From contig NZ_RWKH01000013.1 in NCBI RefSeq assembly GCF_003984625.1, positions 1-64,000 of the forward strand: a DNA stretch of 64,000 nucleotides. Direction: 5' to 3'. Below are positions 17,592-26,496 of this stretch, piece by piece. The notes under the pieces are model-generated. The model worked only from the letters and a program-made list of their open reading frames with translations. It was not told the DNA's origin and did not search any database. Numbering within the stretch: the first letter of the stretch is position 1; every line of letters starts with the position of its first letter. The DNA is from Variovorax sp. DXTD-1. GTDB lineage: Bacteria > Pseudomonadota > Gammaproteobacteria > Burkholderiales > Burkholderiaceae_C. A program made the translations under genes and the position numbers.

Positions 17592-18758
17592 GTGAAGATC
17601 GTCGAAATCCGCGAGAAGACCATCCCCATCAGCTCGCCCATTCGCAACGCCTACATCGACTTTAGCAAGATGACGCTGAGCCTTGTCGCAGTGATCACCG
17701 ACGTGATCCGCGATGGCAAGCCGGTCGTCGGCTACGGCTTCAACTCCAACGGCCGCTACGGCCAGGGCAAGCTGATGCGCGAGCGGTTCATCCCGCGCAT
17801 CATGGAAGCGAACCCGTCGTCCCTCGTCGACGACAGCGGCGACAACCTCGATCCGCACAAGATCTGGAACACCATGTTCACCAATGAGAAGCCTGGCGGC
17901 CATGGCGAGCGCTCGGTAGCCATCGGCACCATCGACATGGCGGTGTGGGACGCGGTGGCCAAGATCGAAGGCAAGCCGCTGTTTCAGTTGCTGGCCGACC
18001 GCTACGGGGATGGCAAGCCCAACCGCAAGATCTTCGTCTACGCGGCGGGCGGCTACTACTACCCGGGGCAAGACCATGGAAAGCTGAAGGACGAGATGCG
18101 CAGCTACATCGACCGCGGCTACACGGTAGTGAAGAAGAAGATCGGCGGAGCCTCTCTCGACGAAGACCTGCGCCGCATCGACTCGATCATGGAAGTGCTG
18201 CAGGACGGCCAGAAGCTCTGCGTCGACGCCAACGGCCGCTTCGACCTGGAAACCGCGATCGCCTATGCGAAGGCCCTGTCGCAGTACGACCTGTTCTGGT
18301 ACGAGGAGCCGGGTGATCCGTTGGACTTCGAACTGCAAGCGGCCCTCCGCAATTTCTACAAGAATCCGATGGCCACGGGGGAAGATCTTTTCTCGATGCA
18401 GGATGCGCGCAACCTGATCCGCTACGGCGGCATGCGCCCGGACCGCGACTGGCTGCAGTTCGACTGCGCGCTCAGCTACGGCCTGGTCGAGTACCTGCGC
18501 ACGCTGGAGATGTTGAAGGAACATGGCTGGTCGGCAAGCCGCTGCATCCCGCACGGCGGTCACCAGATGTCGCTGAACATTGCGGCCGGCCTTGGCCTTG
18601 GCGGTAATGAGTCGTATCCTGACCTGTTTCAGCCGTTCGGCGGGTTCCCGGATGGCGTGAAGGTCGAAAACAGCTTCGTGACCCTGCCTGACTTGCCGGG
18701 GATCGGCTTCGAGGGCAAGGCCGATCTGTACCGGGAAATGCAAGCGCTTTCAGCCTGA
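17592..18758 (+). CDS. tarD: D(-)-tartrate dehydratase (enolase superfamily)
   Basis: Dehydrates D-tartrate to oxaloacetate in the cytoplasm, Mg-dependent; 388 residues. All catalytic positions known from the Bradyrhizobium enzyme are found with a one-residue offset: the KKK motif at 181-183 (catalytic Lys183), metal ligands Asp212 (VDANGRFD), Glu238 (WYEEPGDP) and Glu264 (ATGEDLFS), and His321 (IPHGGHQMS). The GTG start at 17592 has GGAGA 5 bases upstream, and the protein then begins MKIVEIREK. A divergent LysR gene and a downstream Bug-type binding protein fit an inducible tartrate-use operon. Confidence 0.92.
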   Translation: MKIVEIREKTIPISSPIRNAYIDFSKMTLSLVAVITDVIRDGKPVVGYGFNSNGRYGQGKLMRERFIPRIMEANPSSLVDDSGDNLDPHKIWNTMFTNEKPGGHGERSVAIGTIDMAVWDAVAKIEGKPLFQLLADRYGDGKPNRKIFVYAAGGYYYPGQDHGKLKDEMRSYIDRGYTVVKKKIGGASLDEDLRRIDSIMEVLQDGQKLCVDANGRFDLETAIAYAKALSQYDLFWYEEPGDPLDFELQAALRNFYKNPMATGEDLFSMQDARNLIRYGGMRPDRDWLQFDCALSYGLVEYLRTLEMLKEHGWSASRCIPHGGHQMSLNIAAGLGLGGNESYPDLFQPFGGFPDGVKVENSFVTLPDLPGIGFEGKADLYREMQALSA

Positions 18759-18788
18759 AGCAAACAACCCACCCAAGGAGACAACACC

Positions 18789-19766
18789 ATGAAGAGCATT
18801 TGGCGCTACGCCGCCGGCATCGGCCTGTTCGCTTCGGCTGCGTTGGCCTCCGCAGAGTTCCCGGACAAACCCGTCACGCTGGTTGTCCCGTTCGCTGCCG
18901 GCGGCCCGAGCGACAAGATTGCCCGCGATCTGGCCGAGGCACTGCGCAAGCCGCTCGGCCAGACCGTGGTCGTCGAAAACGCGGCCGGTGCGGGCGGCAC
19001 CATCGGTTCGGCCAAGGTGGCGCGCGCCACGCCCGACGGCTACACGCTACTGGTGCATCACATCGGCATGGCAACCGCGCCCGCGTTGTACCGCAAGCTT
19101 GCTTACAAGGTGCCCGATGATTTCGAGATGCTGGGTGTGATCAACGAAGCGCCTTCAGTGGTGATCGGCAAGCCCTCCCTGGAAGCCAACAGCTTCGCGG
19201 ACTTGCGCAAGTGGATTGCCGCGAACGGCGGAAAGGTCAACCTGGCCCATGCAGGCTTGGGCTCTGCATCGCACCTCTGCGGCTTGATGTTCCAAAGCGC
19301 CTTGAAGACCACCATGACGGCCGTGCCCTACAAGGGAACCGCGCCAGCCATGACGGACCTCATCGGCGGGCAGGTCGATCTCATGTGCGAGCAGGCCACC
19401 AACGCTGTTCCGCAGATCGAGGGCAAGAAGGTCAAGGTCTACGGCGTAACCAGCCTCAAGCGCCTGCCGCTGCCATCGCTCAAGGACACCGCCACGCTGT
19501 CGGAGTCCGGCCTCAAGGACTTCGACGTGCAGGTCTGGCATGGCTTGTATGCGCCCAAGGGAACGCCGCCCGCGGTGCTGGACAAGCTGAACGCGGCCCT
19601 TCGCGTCGCCTTGAAGGACCCGGAACTCATCAAGCGTGAAGAGGCGCTGGGCCTCACCGTGGTGAATGACGACCGCCTGACCCCGGCCGGCCACAGGAAG
19701 TTCGTGGAAGCCGAGAAGGCCCGCTGGGCGAAGGTCATCAAGGACGCCGGCGAATACGCCGACTGA
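18789..19766 (+). CDS. Bug/TctC-family tripartite tricarboxylate binding protein
   Basis: Periplasmic solute-binding protein of 325 residues with a Sec signal peptide (cleavage likely after ALASA, about residue 22). The mature start FPDKPVTLVVPFAAGGPSD is the standard Bug/TctC signature, and the PDGYTLLV and VPYKGTAPAMTDLIGGQVD segments are also typical. It lies 30 bp after tarD with an AAGGAG ribosome binding site, so tartrate or a related hydroxyacid is a reasonable ligand. No TctA or TctB membrane genes are next to it, as is common for Bug proteins in this order. Confidence 0.92.
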   Translation: MKSIWRYAAGIGLFASAALASAEFPDKPVTLVVPFAAGGPSDKIARDLAEALRKPLGQTVVVENAAGAGGTIGSAKVARATPDGYTLLVHHIGMATAPALYRKLAYKVPDDFEMLGVINEAPSVVIGKPSLEANSFADLRKWIAANGGKVNLAHAGLGSASHLCGLMFQSALKTTMTAVPYKGTAPAMTDLIGGQVDLMCEQATNAVPQIEGKKVKVYGVTSLKRLPLPSLKDTATLSESGLKDFDVQVWHGLYAPKGTPPAVLDKLNAALRVALKDPELIKREEALGLTVVNDDRLTPAGHRKFVEAEKARWAKVIKDAGEYAD

Positions 19767-19785
19767 GTGCGAGGAGAGAAAGAGC

Positions 19786-19968
19786 ATGAAGATCGGAATC
19801 ATCGGCGCCGGCAATATCGGCGCGTGCCTCGCCCGCAAGCTCGCAGCCAGCGCCCATGACGTCAGGCTTGCCAACTCGAAGGGGCTGCAAACCATCCGGA
19901 ACCTCGCCGCCGGAGGGAAAGCCAGCAGGTACGCCCGGTCGTCTCGCGATTCCCGTGCCTGGAGTTAA
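19786..19968 (+). pseudogene. Truncated NADP oxidoreductase (F420-dependent family) remnant
   Basis: Only the start of a Rossmann-fold dinucleotide-binding protein is left. Residues 1-41 read MKIGIIGAGNIGACLARKLA and then HDVRLANSKGLQTIRNLAA, as in NADPH-dependent F420 reductase-like proteins of about 200 residues, including the GxGxxG loop. Homology stops near base 19910, and the frame ends after 60 codons in unrelated sequence. It keeps a good ribosome binding site (GAGGAG) and follows the Bug gene by 19 bp, so it was probably the third gene of the tartrate operon. Its end overlaps the convergent GFA gene by 4 bases, which suggests a deletion or recombination join. Confidence 0.75.
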
Positions 19969-20462
19969 GGCAAGGGATCTGCGGCGTCGGTGCGCGCCAT
20001 CTGTGGCGCATCGAAGCGCGCAGCAGCCTGAGGCGAGCCTGCCAGGTCCGCGCGGGCAAACTCGAAGCAGTCTGTTCCCGCAGGAAGCACCACGCCCGTT
20101 TGCGCGGAGCTGGTCCAGATATGCGAGCTGATCGAAACCGAGTTCGGCTCATCGAAAGCCCCACGAGAGATTGCTCGGTACTCGGGCCAACGCTCGAACG
20201 TGAGAGTGATCGTGGTGCCGCACCTGGGGCAGAAGTGCACATGCACCTGCCTTGAACTGCTTTCCGACCGATGCGAATACCGCGACATCGGCTCGCCCGA
20301 GAACTCGACCGCGTCCACCGCATACATCGACTCTGCGTACGACGTGGAGCCCGTCATTCGCTGGCAGAACCTGCAGTGGCATTGCAAGGTGCGCATCGGC
20401 TCGCCCAGGGCGACAAAGCGCACCGAGCCGCACAGGCATCCTCCATTGCGTTGAGCGCTCAT
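19965..20462 (-). CDS. GFA-family (glutathione-dependent formaldehyde-activating-like) protein
   Basis: Small zinc-binding protein of 165 residues. Cys motifs typical of the GFA/CENP-V fold are present: GGCLCGSVRF at the start, CHCRFCQRMTGS in the middle and FCPRCGTTITL later. Proteins of this family bind glutathione or other thiol adducts; most, including this one, have no proven activity. The ATG at 20462 has an AAGGAG site upstream. It is the last gene in a minus-strand run VOC - AraC - GFA, with a 20-bp gap to the AraC gene. Confidence 0.88.
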   Translation of the reverse strand: MSAQRNGGCLCGSVRFVALGEPMRTLQCHCRFCQRMTGSTSYAESMYAVDAVEFSGEPMSRYSHRSESSSRQVHVHFCPRCGTTITLTFERWPEYRAISRGAFDEPNSVSISSHIWTSSAQTGVVLPAGTDCFEFARADLAGSPQAAARFDAPQMARTDAADPLP

Positions 20463-20482
20463 GCCGATCTTCTCCTTCGTGT

Positions 20483-21361
20483 TCACGTTCGGGTCCTGCG
20501 ATGGCCGCGAATCGCCGTCGGGGCAAATCCAAACCGTGCGCGGAACCTTACCGAAAATCGCGACGCCGAATCGTAGCCGACGCTCGATGCGATCCGGGTG
20601 ACCGCATGGTCCGTCGATTGAAGCAAAGTCATCGCGAACGACATGCGCGCATCGGTCAACACCGACGCGAAGGTCGCTCCCTCCGCATTCAGTCTTCGCC
20701 TGAGCGTTGCTTCGCTCATGGCAAGCCGCGCGGCCACCGAGGCCATCGTCCACGGCTCTGAAAGCGAGCCCGCGAACAAGCTGCGCAGCCTTGCCACCAT
20801 CGTTGTTGCGCCTTGCGGGGCCGCAAGCGCAATGTCGAACAAGGACAGCCACACCAGCACCTCCGCCATCCGGTGCCTTGCAATCTCGGCGGGAACTTGC
20901 GGAGCGTTGGAAGAGACCGCTTCGATGGCGCGGTCGACGGAATCGTGGAACTCCCGCCCGGCGCCCCGGAGCACGGCCGCCTGGCGCAGGGGCCGCGCTT
21001 CGCGGCAACCCTGCTCGAAAGCTTCGATGATCGACTTGTCCCAAAGGAGCCAGCGTGCTTCGAAAAGACCTTGCGCCGACAGTTGGTTGAACACGTCGAA
21101 GGTCTGGCCGCCGGCCAGCACAATGGCTTCGCCGCCTTGCAGGCTCCAGCGGCGCTGGCCGGACTGGAGCGTCTTCTTGCCGTGCCGCAGCAGTATGAGC
21201 GCCGGGCTGTCGAGCACCAGCTGGCTGATTCGGAGCGTGCTGTGCTGAACGACATTGGCCGTCGTGCCGATCTCCGGGCGCGAGACCAGGGACCTTGCCG
21301 AGACGTGCTTCGTCACGAGCAGCGGTGATGAGGCTAGGAACGCACCCGGTGAATGGCGCAC
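20483..21361 (-). CDS. AraC-family transcriptional regulator
   Basis: Regulator of up to 292 residues. The N-terminal half looks like a cupin-type AraC sensor domain (LRISQLVLDSPALILLRHGKK). The C-terminal AraC domain has two helix-turn-helix units, WTMASVAARLAMSEATLRRR and VTRIASSVGYDSASRFSVRF. The start is uncertain: a GTG at 21361 overlaps the upstream VOC gene by 28 bp, while a GTG at 21316 would leave an 18-bp gap. It is flanked by VOC and GFA genes on the same strand, which it may control. Confidence 0.85.
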   Translation of the reverse strand: MRHSPGAFLASSPLLVTKHVSARSLVSRPEIGTTANVVQHSTLRISQLVLDSPALILLRHGKKTLQSGQRRWSLQGGEAIVLAGGQTFDVFNQLSAQGLFEARWLLWDKSIIEAFEQGCREARPLRQAAVLRGAGREFHDSVDRAIEAVSSNAPQVPAEIARHRMAEVLVWLSLFDIALAAPQGATTMVARLRSLFAGSLSEPWTMASVAARLAMSEATLRRRLNAEGATFASVLTDARMSFAMTLLQSTDHAVTRIASSVGYDSASRFSVRFRARFGFAPTAIRGHRRTRT

Positions 21362-21732
21362 AGCTTGTTGCCATCGGGGTCGCGCACGTAGGCGAGGTAA
21401 TAGCGGCCCAACGCCTCGTCACGCAAACCCGGCGGATCTTCGATCGATACGCCGCCATGCACCACCGCCGTGTCATGAAACTCTTTCACCAGCTCGGGGC
21501 TCGCGCATTTGAACGCGATGGTGCCTCCGTTCGCGCACGTGGCAGGCTGGTTGTCGATGGGCTCGCTGATCCCCAGCGTACTTCCGTCGTGCCGGTAGAA
21601 CAGGCGAACATGGCCCGTCGCCGCAACGTTGCGGACAGGCCCGTTCTCCGCGCCGATCACGCGAAGAACCGCATCGTAGAAGCGTTGAGAGCGCTCGATG
21701 TCGTTGCTGCCGATCATGATGTGATTGAACAT
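21334..21732 (-). CDS. VOC-family protein (glyoxalase/bleomycin-resistance fold)
   Basis: 132-residue vicinal-oxygen-chelate protein. It begins MFNHIMIGSNDIERSQRFYD and ends with YVRDPDGNKLCAIHR, the usual first and last strands of this fold; His4 and the C-terminal region could supply metal ligands. Members include glyoxalases, dioxygenases and resistance proteins, and the substrate cannot be told. Its ATG has a GGAGA site. It heads the VOC - AraC - GFA run and is divergent from the DUF938 gene across a 168-bp gap. Confidence 0.85.
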   Translation of the reverse strand: MFNHIMIGSNDIERSQRFYDAVLRVIGAENGPVRNVAATGHVRLFYRHDGSTLGISEPIDNQPATCANGGTIAFKCASPELVKEFHDTAVVHGGVSIEDPPGLRDEALGRYYLAYVRDPDGNKLCAIHRVRS

Positions 21733-21900
21733 TGGTATCTCCTTTTCTGCTTTTTGGACAATGACAAGGAAGTGAGTTTAGGCACGCATTCAGGGCGCGC
21801 AAAGCGCCGAGTCGCTCAAATTCGGTGCCGATCCGCTCACATCGTCGAGCGAACCTCGTCCTGATACCCTCCAGATCATTCCATCCGCACCGATTCCAGA

Positions 21901-22530
21901 ATGCCCGATTTACCTCACAGTCCAGCCGCCGACCGCAACAAGCAGCCCATCCTCGAAGCATTGACACGCATCCTCGGCGAGCGCGGCGCCGCGTTGGAAA
22001 TCGCATCCGGCACAGGCCAGCACGCTGCCTGGTTTGCAACGGCAATGCCCCGATGGATATGGCAGCCTACCGACGCGGATGCCCGCATGCTCCCCGCTCT
22101 TGAGGCGCGCGTCGAAAAAGCCGCACTGCCCAATCTCCGTCCGCCGCTCCTGCTCGACGTGATGGCGCCGCAATGGCTACCGCAAGGCGCTGCGTTCGGC
22201 CAAGGCGACGAAGAAACGAAGTTCGACGCGATCTACTGCGCCAACATGCTGCACATCGCACCCTGGGCCGCATGCGCGGGGCTGATGCAAGGGGCCGCGC
22301 GGCATCTGCTTCCCGGCGGGTCGTTGATCACTTACGGGCCTTACTTCGAAGAAGACGCCGCGCCCGCACCAAGCAACCTCGCCTTCGATGAAGACCTGCG
22401 TTCACGCAATCCTGCCTGGGGCATTCGCCGCCTGAAAGACGTGGCGGCCGAAGCGCGCGCAGCGGGCCTCGCGTTGCGTGAGCGCCATGCGATGCCTGCG
22501 AACAACCTGCTGTTGGTGTTCGGTCGCTGA
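21901..22530 (+). CDS. DUF938 protein, SAM-dependent methyltransferase-like
   Basis: 209-residue protein of the DUF938 family. The SAM-binding motif I appears as ALEIASGTGQHAAWFA near residues 31-46, with the acidic PTDADARML after it, FDAIYCANMLHIAPW as motif IV, and LLPGGSLITYGPY as the following strand. The N-terminus SPAADRNKQPILEAL is also typical. The methyl acceptor is unknown. It lies 54 bp upstream of the SDR gene on the same strand. Confidence 0.87.
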   Translation: MPDLPHSPAADRNKQPILEALTRILGERGAALEIASGTGQHAAWFATAMPRWIWQPTDADARMLPALEARVEKAALPNLRPPLLLDVMAPQWLPQGAAFGQGDEETKFDAIYCANMLHIAPWAACAGLMQGAARHLLPGGSLITYGPYFEEDAAPAPSNLAFDEDLRSRNPAWGIRRLKDVAAEARAAGLALRERHAMPANNLLLVFGR

Positions 22531-22584
22531 CTCCCTCGGGCGCACAATTCCGCCTGCACTACTCCGCTCACGGTAGAAACTTCC

Positions 22585-23370
22585 ATGACTGATCTCTCCG
22601 CTCCGTCTCGCGTCGCTGTCGTCACCGGAGGTGCGCGCGGCATCGGCCTGGCCATCGGCCGCTGGTTCCTCGCGCATGGCTACAACGTCGCGCTGCTCGA
22701 CATCGATGTCTCCACGCTCGATCAGGCGGTGGCCGATCTGGCTCAACCCGAGAGGGTGCTCGGCTTGCACTGCGACATCTCGAATCCGCCGCAGGTCGCC
22801 AGCGCCGCCAAGGCCGTGGTCGAGCGCTTCGGCCATGTCGATGCGCTGGTCAACAACGCGGGCGTGGCGGTGTTCAAGCCGGTACTGCAGACTTCGTTCG
22901 AAGAGTGGCGCATGGTGCTCGACACCAACCTCGACGGCGCTTTTCTGTGCACGCAGGCGTTCGGTGCGCTGATGGTGGCGCGCGGGCGCGGCGCGGTGGT
23001 CAACGTCGCTTCCATTTCCGGCCTGCGCGCGAGCACGCTGCGCGTGGCGTATGGCACCAGCAAGGCGGCGCTCATTCATCTGACCAAGCAGCATGCGGTC
23101 GAACTCGGCAATGCCGGCGTGCGCGTGAACGTGATCGCGCCGGGGCCGGTCGAGACCGAAATGGCCAAGCTCGTGCACACCGTGGCAATCCGCTCCGACT
23201 ACTACGACACCATTCCGCTGGGCCGCTACGGCACGACGGAAGAGATGGCCAACACGGTGGGCTTTCTGTGCAGCGACGAGGCCAGCTTCATCAACGGCCA
23301 GGTGCTCGCGGTAGACGGCGGCTTCGATGCCGCCGGCGTGGGCTTGCCAACGTTGCGCAAGTCCGGCTGA
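22585..23370 (+). CDS. SDR-family oxidoreductase
   Basis: Classical short-chain dehydrogenase of 261 residues. Cofactor loop TGGARGIG is at about 13-20, NNAG near 90, the catalytic Ser in VASISG and YGTSKAA with the Tyr-x3-Lys pair near 155-159. An acidic residue at the end of the second strand (LLDID) favours NAD over NADP. The ending VDGGFDAAGVGLP is usual. Substrate unknown. It follows the DUF938 gene and converges with the extensin-like gene after 22 bp. Confidence 0.92.
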   Translation: MTDLSAPSRVAVVTGGARGIGLAIGRWFLAHGYNVALLDIDVSTLDQAVADLAQPERVLGLHCDISNPPQVASAAKAVVERFGHVDALVNNAGVAVFKPVLQTSFEEWRMVLDTNLDGAFLCTQAFGALMVARGRGAVVNVASISGLRASTLRVAYGTSKAALIHLTKQHAVELGNAGVRVNVIAPGPVETEMAKLVHTVAIRSDYYDTIPLGRYGTTEEMANTVGFLCSDEASFINGQVLAVDGGFDAAGVGLPTLRKSG

Positions 23371-23392
23371 TCAGCTTTGGGTGACGTCGCCG

Positions 23393-24187
23393 TCAGCGGC
23401 ACACCTCGTACCCGCCGGTTTCCAGATGAAGATGATCCCGGTGTGCCGCGTTGTAGTCGGGGCCGAGTACGCCGTTGAAGAACCGGCAGGCGCCGCGGTG
23501 CGCGTCGCGCAGCAGCAGGGCGGCCGGATCGCTGGTGCTTGCCGCGTCGGCGGAGCCGCCGCGAGGCCATGCCTGCAGCACCGTGATGCGGCGGCCGTTG
23601 GCAAGCGTCAGGCCGGCAACGTCGAGCGCATCGGCTGTCGCATGGCGGCTGCGCGACGCACCCGGCACGGCGCCTTCACCGCGGTTCACGTTGCGGCAGG
23701 CGTAGCTGCCCAGGTGGTCGATGGCCGCCACCGGTTGGCCGAAGCGCTGCATGGCCGCGGGTTGCAGTGCGTGCCTCTCCCACATGAAGAAGGACAGCGC
23801 CATGGGGCAACTCAGCGAAGGCGCCGTGCCCAGCCGCACGCCGGCGGAGCGCAGCCTCACCGCGTTCTTGAAGCCGCAGCCGGGGGCGGTGGTTCGGTCG
23901 GGCAGCAGGTCGTACTGCATGCCGGTTTGCGCCAGCGCGGCCAGGCAGCGCGCTGGCTCGGTGCGGGCGCGCGAAAGCTTGTAGCCGGTCAGCCAGTCGG
24001 GCGGCGCACTAACGTCGAGCGGCGCCCACGGATTGAAGCGCTCCGGAATGTTCAGCCTGCCCGTTGCGACGGCCCACGCGCCCAGCAAGAGTGCAGCGAT
24101 CACGGCGCACACAAACGCCGTGCCGAGCCAGCGCTTGCGGCGCGAGGGCTCCGGTTTTTCTGGGCCATCAGAAGGATACAAGGCCAT
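23393..24187 (-). CDS. Extensin-like C-terminal domain protein
   Basis: 264-residue protein with one N-terminal membrane anchor (residues about 20-42) and an extensin-like domain. Visible signature elements are CGFKNAVRL, CPMALSFFMWERHALQPAA, SRHATADALDVAGL and the final HRDHLHLE, resembling the zinc-ligand pattern of D,D-peptidase-like folds. A periplasmic peptidoglycan role is inferred. It is the third gene of a minus-strand operon after PrsW (15-bp gap). Confidence 0.87.
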   Translation of the reverse strand: MALYPSDGPEKPEPSRRKRWLGTAFVCAVIAALLLGAWAVATGRLNIPERFNPWAPLDVSAPPDWLTGYKLSRARTEPARCLAALAQTGMQYDLLPDRTTAPGCGFKNAVRLRSAGVRLGTAPSLSCPMALSFFMWERHALQPAAMQRFGQPVAAIDHLGSYACRNVNRGEGAVPGASRSRHATADALDVAGLTLANGRRITVLQAWPRGGSADAASTSDPAALLLRDAHRGACRFFNGVLGPDYNAAHRDHLHLETGGYEVCR

Positions 24188-24202
24188 GGTTCACTGCCAG
24201 CT

Positions 24203-25393
24203 TCAGGGCCGTGCTTCGACGAGCGGATCGAGCATGGCGCGCAGCCGCCGTATCGCCACCTCGTGCCGCAGCGTCTGCGCTCCGCGCCCGTAGGTCATGG
24301 CCTTGCGGATGAGCCGCAGTTGCTCGCGCTGCAGTTGGGTTTTCAGGCGCCGCGCGCGCAGGCCGAAGGTCCAGCCCATTTCAATGCGAACCCTGTAGCG
24401 TGACAGCGGCGCGCCCAGGCGAACCCATTCGTCGTCGCGGATCAGATCGCGCTCGGGCACGAAGTAGGCTGCAAGGGCGTGCAGGTAAGCGCCGTTCTCA
24501 CGGGCGGCCACGCGCCAGAAGAGACCGGCGGCAATCATCGCGGGGATGCCCTTGACGACAAGCAGCACCGCCATTTCGCCGTAGCCGCCGTCGAAAAGAT
24601 CTTCGAGCCATGGCGAGTTCCAGATGAAATGCATGGCCCAGGCCAGCGCAAAGCACAGAAGGGCGCAGCCGATTCTTGCCGCCATGCGGCGTTCGGGGTG
24701 CAGCAGGAACCAGGCGACGCCGAAAGACGCGATCGTGGTGTAGGCCGCGTGGCTCCACAGCCCGCTCAGCAGCCCGCGCGTCAGCAGGTTCAGCAGCACG
24801 GGGTACACCTGGTTCTCGAGCGGAAAGTGCATGGAGGCGTTGACGGTGTAGGTGAGGTTTTCGACCACCTGGAAGCCCAGCCCCGTCATGGCCCCGACGA
24901 TGAGCACCGAAAGGTAGGTCTGGAACTGGTTGCGCGCCACAAGAATCAGCAGCACCACGCCCGCCAGCTTCAAAAACTCTTCGGTGATCGGGCCCGCAAT
25001 GGCCGGCCCCCAGACCGCCACGAAATCAGGCGACACCAGCTTGGCGCACAGGCTTTGAATGGCGATGTTCGCCGGTGCGGCAAAGTAGACCGCACCCAGG
25101 CCGCCCCACGCAAACGCGAGCACAAAAGCTTCCGGCGGATGCTGCTCGAGCAGGTCCAGCGTGCGAAACACCAGCAGAAAAACCAGCGTGTAGATGCCCC
25201 ACACCAGGAGCCCCAGCAACGCAGTGATGGGAACGACCCGGAACCCCACCGAGAACATGTTGAAGGTGTAGAACAACCCGTTGACGATCAGCGCCGCCAG
25301 CAGCCAGAAGGCCGCGCGGCGCGGCTGGAAGAACGAGTCGGTGCCCACCGGCCATTCGGCGCGATCCTGTTGGTCGGCGAGTTCGAGGTTCAC
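24203..25393 (-). CDS. PrsW-family intramembrane metalloprotease
   Basis: 396-residue multi-pass membrane protein of the PrsW/CPBP-like protease clan. The catalytic motif EEFLK (Glu-Glu-x-x-Lys) lies in GPITEEFLKLAGVV, GFQVVENLTYT supplies the next conserved Glu, and further His residues occur in LWSHAAYTT and AWAMHFIWN. A cytoplasmic basic tail of about 100 residues follows the last helix. The GTG start overlaps the stop of the upstream gene (GTGA). PrsW in Bacillus cleaves an anti-sigma factor; no anti-sigma gene is near, so the substrate is open. Confidence 0.87.
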   Translation of the reverse strand: MNLELADQQDRAEWPVGTDSFFQPRRAAFWLLAALIVNGLFYTFNMFSVGFRVVPITALLGLLVWGIYTLVFLLVFRTLDLLEQHPPEAFVLAFAWGGLGAVYFAAPANIAIQSLCAKLVSPDFVAVWGPAIAGPITEEFLKLAGVVLLILVARNQFQTYLSVLIVGAMTGLGFQVVENLTYTVNASMHFPLENQVYPVLLNLLTRGLLSGLWSHAAYTTIASFGVAWFLLHPERRMAARIGCALLCFALAWAMHFIWNSPWLEDLFDGGYGEMAVLLVVKGIPAMIAAGLFWRVAARENGAYLHALAAYFVPERDLIRDDEWVRLGAPLSRYRVRIEMGWTFGLRARRLKTQLQREQLRLIRKAMTYGRGAQTLRHEVAIRRLRAMLDPLVEARP

Positions 25394-25950
25394 TGCGGAG
25401 CCTCCAGGTCCATCGACTCGAGCATGCTGCGCGCGTCGGCCATTGCCTCGTTCAAGCCGTCGCTCGCGCCGTAGACGTCGATCTGCACCAGCGAGCGGCG
25501 CTGCAGGTCGACCACCTGCCAGAACCGCCCCGCCAGCTTCGACCCGTAGTAGGCAAAGGTCTTGCCCTGCAGGCCCCACGGCGTGACAAAGCCGGACACG
25601 TCGCCGTCGATCTGCAGGCCCTGGCCGCGCTCCATCAACCTTTGCTGCCGCGTCATCGGCCCGTCGGGCCCGCCCGCCCACGGTCCGGTCGTCACCAAAA
25701 ACTTGTGGCCGCCCTTGAACAGCATCAGGGACCTGCCCGCCCTGGAGCGGGACACGTCCATTTCCCACCCTTCGGCAGGAACGAACCGCGCATGCCCGAC
25801 AGCGGCCGTTTCGCCCGCGGGCAGCGGCCGGCTGCCCGGCGTGCGGCTGTCCCACATTTTCAGCCCGCCGACATACCCCGCAATGGCAAGCAGAACGGCA
25901 AGCGCGCCTGGCCAGGTGCGGTATGGAATGCGGCGTGAGGGCTCGAGCAT
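25390..25950 (-). CDS. Membrane-anchored hypothetical protein upstream of PrsW
   Basis: 186-residue protein with one N-terminal membrane segment (WPGALAVLLAIAGYVGGL) and a soluble domain of about 150 residues. I do not recognise the family. The stop overlaps the PrsW start, so the two are likely coupled and this may be a partner or substrate of the protease. The ATG at 25950 is chosen because it sets the membrane segment close to the N-terminus; an ATG at 25986 is an alternative, and the frame stays open to 26136. Confidence 0.6.
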   Translation of the reverse strand: MLEPSRRIPYRTWPGALAVLLAIAGYVGGLKMWDSRTPGSRPLPAGETAAVGHARFVPAEGWEMDVSRSRAGRSLMLFKGGHKFLVTTGPWAGGPDGPMTRQQRLMERGQGLQIDGDVSGFVTPWGLQGKTFAYYGSKLAGRFWQVVDLQRRSLVQIDVYGASDGLNEAMADARSMLESMDLEAPQ

Positions 25951-26078
25951 GCTTTTATCGTGCCACACGGCGGGCTGCTCTTGCATCGCCCCTGGCGCAC
26001 GACGATCATCCGCTGGCGCTGGAAATGCCGGTGAGGAGGAGCCCCGCGCGCATCTCCGGCGGCAGCGCGTGCGGCCGT

Positions 26079-26445
26079 TTACTTGCCCGCAACGGCCTCG
26101 GGCATTGCCGACGAGTGATGATGGGCGATGAGCCACTGGCCGTTCACCAGCTCATACACGTAGGTGTAGCGCGCGTGCACCGATGTGCCGTCCTTGAACT
26201 TGAAGGTATAGGTCCCCACGTCTTGCGCCACGTTGCAACCGATGCGGATGATGCGCTTGTCGATCGTGCCCCGCGGGTTGTTCGACACGGTGGGCAGCAG
26301 CACGCCGTCGGGTGCGTAGTTGGCGGTGACCTTGTCCGGGTCCAGCGTGCGCAGCGAATCGTTCCAGCGGTCGAACAGCGCGCCGACCTGCGCTTGCGTC
26401 ACAGGGGAGTGCGGCGAACGCCAGTGAAAGCCTTGATCTGAACAT
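26079..26445 (-). pseudogene. Decayed SnoaL/DUF4440-like (SgcJ/EcaC) protein
   Basis: Remains of a secreted NTF2-fold protein. The body (26079-26402) reads VTQAQVGALFDRWNDSLRTL then VLLPTVSNNPR and GTIDKRIIRIGCN, ending in HHSSAMPE. Compared with family members as I recall them, about 20 residues between the NNPR and the IDKR stretch are missing. The signal-peptide start MFRSRLSLAFAAL (ATG at 26445) is in a different frame from the body. Two deletions therefore seem to have damaged the gene. A shortened protein from a GTG at 26402 cannot be excluded. Confidence 0.6.
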
Positions 26446-26496
26446 GCGCGGACTTTAGCAAGCCCGCGCGGCCATGCGATGGCATGCCGTGGGCCC

